DNA from: Mycobacterium sp. D16Q13 | GTDB lineage: Bacteria; Actinomycetota; Actinomycetes; Mycobacteriales; Mycobacteriaceae | Assembly: GCF_002013375.1 (NCBI RefSeq) | Contig: NZ_MAEW01000003.1 | Span: 558,001-622,000, forward strand | Length of the DNA: 64,000 nucleotides | Reading direction: 5' to 3' | Shown here: one piece after another, positions 53,142-61,030 of the stretch | How the letters are laid out: each line of letters opens with the position of its first letter | Position numbering within the stretch: the stretch's first letter is position 1 | The notes under the pieces: generated by a model | Databases searched by the model: none | The model's input: only the letters and a program-made list of their open reading frames with translations | Told to the model about the DNA's origin: nothing | Program-made: the position numbers and the translations under genes

Positions 53142-54569
53142 GTGATCGAGAGCACTTCCGCCCGTCTACTTGAGCAAACGCCGATCGGTCCGGACGATGG
53201 GGTAATGAGCAATACGGGGGGCACCGACCTGGATGACCCGGTCCGCGACGACGACGAAGCGCCGGTGTGGGGTACCGCGACGCTGGTCGCCTTTCGCCTC
53301 GGGACCTGCTACTTCGGAACGTTCGGGCTGGTCGTGGCGATCGGTCTCATCCCGGTCATCCTGAAGGGCATCGGGATCGACGGCCCGTGGTCGGTGATTC
53401 GCGGTCTGTTCCACGCCGCGAGGGCACCGATCGCATGGATCGGCGAACATCTCCTGGGCCTGAGCGTGCAGAGCACCCAGGTGGGTAGCGATAGCGCGTT
53501 CCAATGGACGGCGCTGTTCTGCATCGCCTTCCTGGCCGCCGTCGCGACAGCGACCTGGACTGTGCTCGATCGGGGACGCCAACGCTACGACCGCCTGCAG
53601 GCCTGGATATGGACAATCCTGCGGCTGGTACTCGCCACCGCGATGTTCTATTTCGGGATGGCGAAGGTGATCCCGACGCAGATGCCCTTCGTACTCAACC
53701 GGCTCGTGGAGCCGTATGGAAACTTCAGTCCGGCCGGTGTGCTGTGGGCACAGGTGGGTATCTCGCAGCCGTATCAGATCCTGCTCGGTCTGGCCGAGGT
53801 ATTCGGTGGCTTGCTCCTGCTGCTGCCCCGCACCACCGCAGCCGGGGCGCTGGTGTGTGTGGTCGACCTGACGCAGGTCTTCCTGCTCAACATGACCTAC
53901 GACATCCGCCTCAAAACGGTGTCCTCGCAGCTGCTGCTGTTGAGCCTGTTCCTGCTGGCTCCCTATGCACAACGGCTGTTCACGGCGTTCTTCACCGACC
54001 GCGCGGTTCCAGCAGCGACCATGCCGCAGTTGTTCGCGCGCCCCCGAGCCAACCGGATCGCGCTGGCGGCCCAGCTGGTGGTGGGCCTTGCGCTGTTGGC
54101 GGCTTTCGGCGGACAAGGGTGGCAGCAGTTCACCAGACCCACGCCCAACCTGTATGGCATCTGGCAGGTGGAGACGTTCTCGTCCGAGGGGTATCCGCGC
54201 GATCCGTTGATTACCGACAAAATCCGTTGGCGCAGAGTCATATTCGACAGACCTTTTCATGTATCCGCGCCGGTGATGGTGACGGTACAACGCATGGACG
54301 ATTCGTTCGAGGTCTTCGGCGGCACCATCGATGCGCGCAAGCACTTCATCGATCTCAGTCACCGGATCGAGCTGGGCACATACCGGGAGACCCCGGTGCG
54401 GATCAGGCTCACCTACTGGTGGCCCGGACAACCGAATCAGATGATTGTCGACGGTGACGATTACGCGGGTCACACAGTCCATCTGCGCGTCACCAGGATG
54501 GACCCCGCGTCGTTCCCGCTTGTCGAGCGCGGTTTCAACTGGGTGCAGGAGGAGCCCTACAACCGGTGA
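53142..54569 (+). CDS. Multi-pass membrane protein with DoxX-like core
   Basis: A 475-residue protein. Helices are visible around residues 45-75, 125-145, 155-180, 215-240, 245-285 and 305-325; the central part (FYFGMAKVIPTQMPFVLNRL, then GLAEVFGGLLLLLPRTTAAG) is DoxX-like. The last 130 residues form a soluble beta-rich domain (RPTPNLYGIWQVETF, VMVTVQRMDDSFEVFGGTI). The start may be GTG 53142 or ATG 53205. It ends 17 bases before the formylglycine-generating enzyme gene, so the two are probably co-transcribed. Function unknown. Confidence 0.7.
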   Translation: MIESTSARLLEQTPIGPDDGVMSNTGGTDLDDPVRDDDEAPVWGTATLVAFRLGTCYFGTFGLVVAIGLIPVILKGIGIDGPWSVIRGLFHAARAPIAWIGEHLLGLSVQSTQVGSDSAFQWTALFCIAFLAAVATATWTVLDRGRQRYDRLQAWIWTILRLVLATAMFYFGMAKVIPTQMPFVLNRLVEPYGNFSPAGVLWAQVGISQPYQILLGLAEVFGGLLLLLPRTTAAGALVCVVDLTQVFLLNMTYDIRLKTVSSQLLLLSLFLLAPYAQRLFTAFFTDRAVPAATMPQLFARPRANRIALAAQLVVGLALLAAFGGQGWQQFTRPTPNLYGIWQVETFSSEGYPRDPLITDKIRWRRVIFDRPFHVSAPVMVTVQRMDDSFEVFGGTIDARKHFIDLSHRIELGTYRETPVRIRLTYWWPGQPNQMIVDGDDYAGHTVHLRVTRMDPASFPLVERGFNWVQEEPYNR

Positions 54570-54586
54570 TCTGATAGAACGGGTGG

Positions 54587-55465
54587 ATGGCACTGACCGA
54601 GCTAGTGGAGCTACCGGGTGGGCCATTTTCCATGGGCTGCAACAATTTCTACCCCGAGGAACGGCCCGCACGCAGCGCGTCGGTCGGTGCCTTCGCTATC
54701 GAACGGCACCTTGTCACCAACGCTCAGTTCGCGGAGTTTGTCGCCCAGACCGGCCACGTGACTGTCGCCGAACGTGCCCCCGATCCGGCCCTCTACCCAG
54801 GCGCCTCACCCGACGATCTGGTCCCCGGGGCGATGGTGTTCAGGGCAACCAGCGGCCCGGTGAATTTGCACGACTGGCAGCAGTGGTGGGACTGGGTTCC
54901 GGGCGCCTACTGGCGGCAGCCAACCGGGCCGGGCAGCGATATCGACAGCGCCGCAAACTATCCCGTCGTCCAGGTGGCGTACACCGATGCGGCGGCCTAC
55001 GCCCGCTGGGCGGGCAGGCGGCTGCCCACCGAGACCGAATGGGAGTACGCCGCGCGCGGTGGCGGCGATACAACTTACGCGTGGGGCGACGAGGTGTCCC
55101 CCGGAGGGCAACTGATGGCCAATACCTGGCAAGGCAGGTTCCCGTATCGCAACGACGGCGCACTGGGCTGGCGCGGTACCTCCCCCGTCGGCACGTTCCC
55201 ACCGAACCAATTCGGCCTTCTCGACATGATCGGCAATGTCTGGGAATGGACCTCGACGCGATTCGAACCCGGCCCAGATGCCCCCACGTCGTGCTGCAGC
55301 CCTTCCGATAACCCCGACCCGTCGGTGATCCAGGCACTCAAGGGTGGCTCGCATTTGTGCGCGCCCGAGTACTGCCACCGCTATCGTCCCGCGGCGCGCT
55401 CGCCACAGTCTCAGGACAGTGCGACGACCCATATTGGATTCCGCTGCGTGGAGAGCCGGGCGTAA
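54587..55465 (+). CDS. Formylglycine-generating enzyme (sulfatase-modifying factor, Rv0712-like)
   Basis: A 292-residue SUMF1-type enzyme that oxidises the Cys of type I sulfatases to formylglycine in the cytoplasm. The fold signature is complete: ERHLVTNAQFAEFV, RLPTETEWEYAARGG, LLDMIGNVWEWT and the active-site stretch GGSHLCAPEYCHRYRPAAR with the two catalytic/copper-binding Cys at residues 258 and 263. A sulfatase with the matching CSPTR motif is encoded 1.5 kb downstream, so this is its maturase. In M. tuberculosis the equivalents Rv0711 and Rv0712 are also neighbours. Confidence 0.93.
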   Translation: MALTELVELPGGPFSMGCNNFYPEERPARSASVGAFAIERHLVTNAQFAEFVAQTGHVTVAERAPDPALYPGASPDDLVPGAMVFRATSGPVNLHDWQQWWDWVPGAYWRQPTGPGSDIDSAANYPVVQVAYTDAAAYARWAGRRLPTETEWEYAARGGGDTTYAWGDEVSPGGQLMANTWQGRFPYRNDGALGWRGTSPVGTFPPNQFGLLDMIGNVWEWTSTRFEPGPDAPTSCCSPSDNPDPSVIQALKGGSHLCAPEYCHRYRPAARSPQSQDSATTHIGFRCVESRA

Positions 55466-55594
55466 CACATACCCTGTACTGGCACCCACCACCGCAGGGC
55501 GCCACTAGCAGCAAGCGGGCCGATGGTTCCGATGTCAGACTGATCCGGTCTGACGGCAACGCACATCATCGTATTGACTTGTGGGAGGAACTGT

Positions 55595-56398
55595 ATGAAA
55601 CGTGATGTTGGAGCCCAACTCGACGTCGACATCTTGGCGCCATCAACATTGGAGTTCCAGATCGCTGTGTCGCCGCTACCCGGCGCCCAGGTGACGGAGA
55701 GCTTGTCGCTGGAGCTGAACGGACAGCAGGTGGAGGCCCAGGAGGTCGCGGGCGAGCACGGCAACCGTATTCACCGGCTCGATGTCGGGCAGGGAAACCT
55801 CAAAGTCTCTTACACGGCAACCATTCTCGGACAGGCCGACGAAGTGCCCGTCGAGGCCGCGGACCTGTCGACGTACTTGCGGCCGAGCCGCTACGCCGAG
55901 GCCGACAAGTTCTACGGTTTCGCGGCAACCGAATTCGGTGATCACACCGACCCCACGGTGCTGCTGGAGAAGGTCTCCTCCTGGGTCGGGTCCCGGTTGA
56001 CGTATTCACCGGGATCGAGCGATCCCATCGACGGCGCCGTCGACACCCTCCTGGCGGCGGCAGGGGTCTGCCGCGACTACGCACACCTCGTGGTGGCGCT
56101 GCTTCGAGCCGTCAAGGTACCGGCCCGGCTCGTCGCGGTATATGCGCCGGGTTGCGACCCCATGGACTTTCACGCTGTTGCCGAGGCAGTCGTCGACAAC
56201 CGTTGGCAGGTGGTGGACGCGACCTGTCTGGCACCGCGACAAACGATGGTTCGCATCACCACCGGTCGCGACGCCGCAGACACGGCGTTCCTCGACAACC
56301 ACGGTGGGCAGATCGTATTGAACCAATCGTTCGTCACCGCCGTGGTCGACGGTGACCTACCCGAGGATCACGTCGATCAGCTGGTCTCCCTGCGATGA
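55595..56398 (+). CDS. Transglutaminase-like cysteine protease-fold protein
   Basis: A 267-residue protein. The N-terminal half is beta-rich; the C-terminal half is a transglutaminase core with catalytic Cys in AAAGVCRDYAHLVVAL, His in PMDFHAVAEAV and Asp in WQVVDATCLAPR. Members can act as proteases, amidases or cross-linkers; no signal peptide is visible. ATG 55595 is chosen for the upstream GGGAGGA. Confidence 0.87.
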   Translation: MKRDVGAQLDVDILAPSTLEFQIAVSPLPGAQVTESLSLELNGQQVEAQEVAGEHGNRIHRLDVGQGNLKVSYTATILGQADEVPVEAADLSTYLRPSRYAEADKFYGFAATEFGDHTDPTVLLEKVSSWVGSRLTYSPGSSDPIDGAVDTLLAAAGVCRDYAHLVVALLRAVKVPARLVAVYAPGCDPMDFHAVAEAVVDNRWQVVDATCLAPRQTMVRITTGRDAADTAFLDNHGGQIVLNQSFVTAVVDGDLPEDHVDQLVSLR

Positions 56399-56420
56399 CA
56401 CCCGAAGAGAGACCAGCTGA
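56377..56420. terminator. Bidirectional terminator between transglutaminase and CsbD genes
   Basis: TCAGCTGGTCTC (56377-56388) pairs perfectly with GAGACCAGCTGA (56409-56420), 12 bp with a 20-base loop that contains the transglutaminase stop codon. The genes converge here. No T-tract, as is common in mycobacteria. Confidence 0.65.
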
Positions 56421-56429
56421 GACAGAGGG

Positions 56430-56642
56430 CTAGGAGTTCCCGGTCAATTTGTCCTTGACCGCGTCCACGCCTTCCTTGAGCTTGTCCGCGGCGTCGGTCA
56501 GCTTCTGCTTGACCGAGGCGATTCCCTGATCGACCTGACCTTCGGCCTTCAGATCCTCGTCGCCCGTGGCAGCTCCAACGGCTTCCTTGGCGCGGCCCTT
56601 GAGATCCTCGGCCGTGTTCTTTGCGTCGTCAGCAATTCCCAT
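56430..56642 (-). CDS. CsbD-family stress-response protein
   Basis: A 70-residue, highly charged helical protein: GIADDAKNTAEDLKGRAKEA followed by VGAATGDEDLKAEG, the CsbD signature, then an amphipathic Lys/Asp-rich helix. CsbD proteins are small sigma-B/F-type general-stress proteins of unknown mechanism. ATG 56642 is chosen as the family start with AAAGG upstream; the frame extends a further 19 codons without protein-like sequence. Confidence 0.88.
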   Translation of the reverse strand: MGIADDAKNTAEDLKGRAKEAVGAATGDEDLKAEGQVDQGIASVKQKLTDAADKLKEGVDAVKDKLTGNS

Positions 56643-56989
56643 GTGTTTCAAACCTTTCTGTATTCCACTCGAGACAGGCGCGAGCCGAAGGTTCATCACA
56701 TCGATTCCCGGCAGTTATCGTCAACGCCACTTCCGACACTACGCACGAAATCTCCCCAGTGCGGCGAGTTCAGTTCACGGGCTTTCTGAAGAATCACCCG
56801 AAAAGGGTGATGCTCGCCCCTGCCCTGCTCACTAGCCTCGGTGTAAGCATGTCTATTCACATTTTCACGCCATTCTTCGCGACCACCTTCCGCTTCCGGA
56901 TCTTGGCGAGACACAATGAATCACGTTGACGAATAGCGGCGCGGTGACGCCACTGCTGACCCAGATTCTTCGCTCCGAGAGGACTATCC
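56643..56989. other. 347-bp non-coding region between csbD-like and sulfatase genes
   Basis: No gene is supported. It contains a perfect hairpin at 56793-56811 and the ribosome binding site GAGAGG of the sulfatase (56979-56984). The csbD promoter must lie at the left end but I cannot assign a sigma-factor consensus. Confidence 0.6.
56793..56811. repeat. Perfect hairpin ATCACCC-GAAAA-GGGTGAT
   Basis: 7-bp arms with a 5-base loop in non-coding DNA, 151 bases from the csbD start and 179 bases before the sulfatase. It may be an operator for either divergent gene. Confidence 0.5.
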
Positions 56990-59497
56990 ATGGAACCCAC
57001 CAACGGGGACACCGCCAAACCCGCCGATAACGGCAAGGGCGGACGTGTCTCGCGGCGTTCGATTCTGGGCGGTATCGCGGCCGCAGGTGTCGGCGCCGCC
57101 GCGGCGACCGCCGCGATCAAGGGATTCGACGGCACCGATCACGCGACAGGTGCTGGTACGCCGGGAACAGGGCCCACCAACGAGGACTTCCACGGGAAAA
57201 TCGCCCTCGATGTGCGCGATTCCACGCCCGACTGGACTCCTTACGAGTTGAAGCGTGCGCCGGAGGGGGCGCCCAACGTCTTGGTGGTGCTCTACGACGA
57301 CACCGGACTGGCCGCATGGTCGCCGTTCGGCGGACGCATCAACATGCCGGTCATGCAGCGCCTCGCCGACAACGGGCTGCGGTACTCGCAGTGGCACACC
57401 ACCGCACTGTGCTCGCCGACGCGGTCCTGTCTGTTGACCGGACGCAATCATCATGTGAACCGCTCGGCGTCGATTACCGAGGCCTCCAACGGATTTCCCG
57501 GTGCCGCGGGTCGACTGCCGGCCGAGTGCGCCACCATCGGGCAGGTGCTGCAGGACAACGGGTACAGCACGTTCTGGGTGGGCAAGAACCACAATGTGCC
57601 CGTCGAAGACATCGCCGGGGGCGGCAGCCGGTCCGAGTGGCCCCTGCAGAAGGGCTTCGACCGCTACTACGGGTTCCTGGGTGGGGAGACTAACAACTGG
57701 TACCCCGACTTGGTCGAGGACAATCGGTTCATCGAGCCGCCGTCCACTCCTGAGGACGGCTATCACCTGTCGAAAGACCTTGCCGACCAAGCGCTTCGGA
57801 TGCTGCGTGACCAGCGCGCCACCAACCCGTCCAAGCCCTGGTACCTGTGGTACTGCCCCGGCGCCAACCACGCACCGCATCACAGCCCCGCCGAGTACAC
57901 CGAGAAGTACAAGGGCAAGTTCGACGACGGCTACGAGGCGTATCGCGACTGGGTGCTGGCCCGCATGGTGGACAAGGGCGTCATCCCGAAGGACACCAAA
58001 CTCACCCCGCTAAACCCCATGCCCGCAGACGTCGCCAACGAAGCGGACTCAGTGCGGCCGTGGAACACCCTGAATGCCGATGAGAAGCGCCTGTTCTCCC
58101 GGATGGCCGAGGTGTATGCCGGGTTCTCCGAGTACACCGATGCCCAGGTCGGAAGAGTTATCGATTACCTCGAGCAGAGCGGCCAGTTGGATAACACCAT
58201 CGTGTTCTACTGCGCGGACAACGGCGCCTCGGGCGAGGGTTCCCCCAACGGCTCGGTGAACGAGAACAAGTTCTTCAACGGCTATCCCGACGAGCTATCG
58301 GAGAACATGCAGTATCTGGACAAGCTCGGTAGTCCCGATACCTACAACCACTACCCCACCGGATGGGCGGTGGCCTTCTCCACGCCGTTCCAGATGTTCA
58401 AGCGCTACTCACAGTTCTCGGGCGGCACCTGCGATCCCCTGGTGATCCACTGGCCCAAGGGCATCAAGGACAAGGGCCAAGTGCGCCATCAGTATCACCA
58501 CGTCACCGACATCGTTCCCACCATCCTCGACGTCACGGGTCTGAAGATGCCCGAGACCTACCGCGGCGTCACGCAGTACCCGGTGAACGGGGTGTCGATG
58601 CGGTACAGCTTCGAGAAGGCAGACGCACCCACCACCAAGAAGCGGCAGTACTACGCGATGCTGGGCACCCGCGGAATATGGGAGGACGGTTGGAAGGCGG
58701 CTGCCCTACACGCACCGATCAGCGGCAAGGGTCATTTCGACCAGGACAAGTGGGAGCTGTACCACGTCGATGAAGACCGTTCCGAGTCAACGAATCTGGC
58801 CGACAAGTACCCCGACAAGCTCAAGGGGCTGATCGCCGCGTGGGCCGAGGAGGCCGACAAGAACTTCGTGCTGCCCCTCGACGACCGGTCGGCCACCGAG
58901 CTGCTGACGATCGAGCGGCCCACGACCGAGCCGAAGCGCAACCGCTACATCTATTACCCCGATACGGCACCCGTTCCCGAGGCCGTGGCGGTCAGTATCC
59001 GGGGCCGGTCCTACAAGATCATCGCCGATGTCGAAACCACCAAGGATTCCCAGGGCGTGATCTTCGCCCACGGCTCACGCTTCGGCGGGCACTCCCTGTT
59101 CATCAAAGACGACAGGCTGCATTACGTCTACAACTTCCTCGGCATCAAGCCGGAGCAGGTGTTCATCTCACCGCCGCTGACTCCCGGTAAACGCACACTC
59201 GGTATGGAGTTCGTCCGCCATGACAAGGGTAAGTACGGCGAATCCTTGGGAACAACAACGCTATACGTTGACGGGAAGGCGGTGACGAACGGCCCGATGC
59301 GGACGCAGCTGGGTAACTTCACCCTTTCCGGCGACGGGTTGTGCATCGGTTACGACAGCGGCGACAACGTGTCGCAGCTCTACAAGCACCCCGGGACGTT
59401 CACCGGGGGCACCATCAAGGGTGTCGCGGTCGACGTCAGCGAGGAGACCTTCGTCGATCTGGAGCAAGAGGCACGCGCAGCATTCGCGCGGGACTGA
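56990..59497 (+). CDS. Tat-exported arylsulfatase, type I (formylglycine-dependent)
   Basis: An 835-residue alkaline-phosphatase-superfamily sulfatase. The N-terminus has a twin-arginine signal (VSRRSILGGIAAAGVGAAAA), so it should be exported folded. Metal residues lie in LYDDTG (about 102-106); the Cys for formylglycine is residue 141 in LCSPTRSCLLTGRNHH, the exact CxPxR type I motif. A further FYCADNGASGEGS gives the second Asp-Asn metal pair. The C-terminal 200 residues form the usual extra domain. Similar in size to AtsA/AtsD of M. tuberculosis. Its maturase is encoded at 54587-55465. Confidence 0.92.
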   Translation: MEPTNGDTAKPADNGKGGRVSRRSILGGIAAAGVGAAAATAAIKGFDGTDHATGAGTPGTGPTNEDFHGKIALDVRDSTPDWTPYELKRAPEGAPNVLVVLYDDTGLAAWSPFGGRINMPVMQRLADNGLRYSQWHTTALCSPTRSCLLTGRNHHVNRSASITEASNGFPGAAGRLPAECATIGQVLQDNGYSTFWVGKNHNVPVEDIAGGGSRSEWPLQKGFDRYYGFLGGETNNWYPDLVEDNRFIEPPSTPEDGYHLSKDLADQALRMLRDQRATNPSKPWYLWYCPGANHAPHHSPAEYTEKYKGKFDDGYEAYRDWVLARMVDKGVIPKDTKLTPLNPMPADVANEADSVRPWNTLNADEKRLFSRMAEVYAGFSEYTDAQVGRVIDYLEQSGQLDNTIVFYCADNGASGEGSPNGSVNENKFFNGYPDELSENMQYLDKLGSPDTYNHYPTGWAVAFSTPFQMFKRYSQFSGGTCDPLVIHWPKGIKDKGQVRHQYHHVTDIVPTILDVTGLKMPETYRGVTQYPVNGVSMRYSFEKADAPTTKKRQYYAMLGTRGIWEDGWKAAALHAPISGKGHFDQDKWELYHVDEDRSESTNLADKYPDKLKGLIAAWAEEADKNFVLPLDDRSATELLTIERPTTEPKRNRYIYYPDTAPVPEAVAVSIRGRSYKIIADVETTKDSQGVIFAHGSRFGGHSLFIKDDRLHYVYNFLGIKPEQVFISPPLTPGKRTLGMEFVRHDKGKYGESLGTTTLYVDGKAVTNGPMRTQLGNFTLSGDGLCIGYDSGDNVSQLYKHPGTFTGGTIKGVAVDVSEETFVDLEQEARAAFARD

Positions 59498-59601
59498 GCT
59501 CGCGTGTGGGGTGAGATGCCGCTGGGCTCGGGCTGGCCATCGGGAAGCTGGTCCGTCCGAGTCCAGCGGCGTTGAAGTCGTTTCAGCGCAATATTGTTCT
59601 T

Positions 59602-60072
59602 ATGACGAACAACCGTGAGATGTGCGATCGGCCGCACCCCGGCGTGGGCTGTTTCGTACTACGGGACGGCCGGTTCCTGATGGGTCGGCGCCATGGCGCC
59701 CATGGGGCAGGCATGTGGTCTGTGCCGGGTGGCTGGATCGAGAGGGGCGAGAGTCCGGAATCGGCAGCGATTCGCGAGGTCTGGGAGGAAACGGGCGTGC
59801 GGATCACCCATCCTCGAGCCGTCGGCGCCACCACAACTGTCCACCCGGAAGGCTTGTGTTCTCTTACGGTCTGGGTGGTTTCGCGTTGGGATTCCGGTGA
59901 ACCGGCCTCCGTGGAGCCGGATAAATTCGTTGAACTGCGTTGGTGCACATGGGAGGAGGGTCTGCCCGCACCCCTGTTCGATGTGTGGACTGATCTACTG
60001 GCCTCGCCCACCTACGCACAACTACGCGAGGTGTTGGCCGCGGCGTCGGCTAAACGCTACAAAAGGCCCTAA
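59602..60072 (+). CDS. Nudix hydrolase
   Basis: A 156-residue Nudix-fold pyrophosphohydrolase. The Nudix box is perfect: G at GWIERGE, then seven residues, REVWEETGV. The opening VGCFVLRDGRFLMGRR and MWSVPGG strands resemble dihydroneopterin- or ADP-ribose-type sanitising enzymes; the substrate is not predictable. ATG 59602 is preferred; ATG 59620 and TTG 59572 are possible. Confidence 0.88.
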   Translation: MTNNREMCDRPHPGVGCFVLRDGRFLMGRRHGAHGAGMWSVPGGWIERGESPESAAIREVWEETGVRITHPRAVGATTTVHPEGLCSLTVWVVSRWDSGEPASVEPDKFVELRWCTWEEGLPAPLFDVWTDLLASPTYAQLREVLAAASAKRYKRP

Positions 60073-60100
60073 ACACTCTCGCTGTGCTTTGACAAAGTAA

Positions 60101-60160
60101 CTGCGAGAGGGCATCACACAGCGATATCCATCGACTGACCGGTTTGCTACGCTCTCGCAG
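60101..60160. repeat. Inverted repeat upstream of the SRPBCC gene
   Basis: CTGCGAGAG (60101-60109) and CTCTCGCAG (60152-60160) are perfect 9-bp inverted copies 42 bp apart. A third half-copy, CTCTCGCTG, lies at 60077. The spacing suits a looping or paired-dimer operator better than a hairpin. Confidence 0.4.
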
Positions 60161-60240
60161 GGTCGGGCACGCGTTAGGCGCTATGTAGTTCCTCATAGGG
60201 GATGCGTCTCTGCGTGATCTGACGATGAGGGGGATCGCTG

Positions 60241-60699
60241 TTGTTCGCAGAGCGGATATTTCCGCATGCTGCCGGCCGTGTCTGGTCGGTGTTCGCTGCA
60301 GGCGAGGGGGCGCATGCATGGGCGTTCCGGGTCCCGGGTTACCGCGGCGTTCCCGGCAATCAGTTTGACCTGATGTATCTGCCGATTCTCGGCACCAGAT
60401 TCACGGGCCGTTTCCGATGTGAGTTGACCCGGTTTCAGCCATCCCATACCTGGGAGTGCCGCACTGTCGCCACGGTCAAATACGGGGCCACGGCCGATTG
60501 GGTGAACCGCGTCGAACTTACCGACCACCCGCGAGGCACGCTGGTGCGATGGGCGTTGTCAGGCACGAATCTCACTGACGGGCACGAACGCGTGCTTTAC
60601 CGCGTCTACACAGGCCATGTCCGCAAGACGCTAGGCGATCTGGGTCGGTATCTGGATCAGAACCCCCACAGCGAGCGCCTCTACCAACCACAGCTGTGA
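60241..60699 (+). CDS. SRPBCC-family protein
   Basis: A 152-residue ligand-binding-type domain (FPHAAGRVWSVFAAGEGAHA, YLPILGTRFTGRFRCEL, HTWECRTVATVKYG and a final long helix). The TTG start is inferred because stops lie just upstream and AGGGGG precedes it by 7 bases. It is a distant relative of the three clustered SRPBCC genes at 14320-16423. Ligand unknown. Confidence 0.7.
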   Translation: MFAERIFPHAAGRVWSVFAAGEGAHAWAFRVPGYRGVPGNQFDLMYLPILGTRFTGRFRCELTRFQPSHTWECRTVATVKYGATADWVNRVELTDHPRGTLVRWALSGTNLTDGHERVLYRVYTGHVRKTLGDLGRYLDQNPHSERLYQPQL

Positions 60700-60725
60700 C
60701 GACTGCGGAAACGTCGCGACAGGCG

Positions 60726-60998
60726 CTAGTCAACCGCCCAGGTCAGCGTGAGCTCGTCGCGGGTGCCGAACCGCTCCAGATGACGTTTCACAACGTCACC
60801 GAACTCCGCGGAGCTTGCCTCGACATGCAGTTCTCCCGGCTGTGGACGCAGCACGGTGACCGCGTCGGGGCTCATCTCGATCTGTACCGCACCGCCGTCG
60901 AGCTCGGTCACCGCGCTCTTGGCCGCCCAGTGCTGCGCGAGTTGTTTTGCGTAGCGCTCGGGACGGTCGGTGACGATCACGCCGTGAACAGTGGCCAT
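60726..60998 (-). CDS. DUF2218-family protein
   Basis: A 90-residue small protein: a TVHGVIVTDRPERYAKQLAQ helix, then ELDGGAVQIEM, LHVEASS and a final VKRHLERFG...LTLTW. This matches the DUF2218 family of siderophore- or metal-linked proteins whose function is unsettled. ATG 60998 starts the domain, with GGGAG upstream; the longer frame runs into the LuxR gene. Confidence 0.85.
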   Translation of the reverse strand: MATVHGVIVTDRPERYAKQLAQHWAAKSAVTELDGGAVQIEMSPDAVTVLRPQPGELHVEASSAEFGDVVKRHLERFGTRDELTLTWAVD

Positions 60999-61030
60999 CT
61001 CCCGATTCTTCCAGGTTCTGCGCGAGGGTG

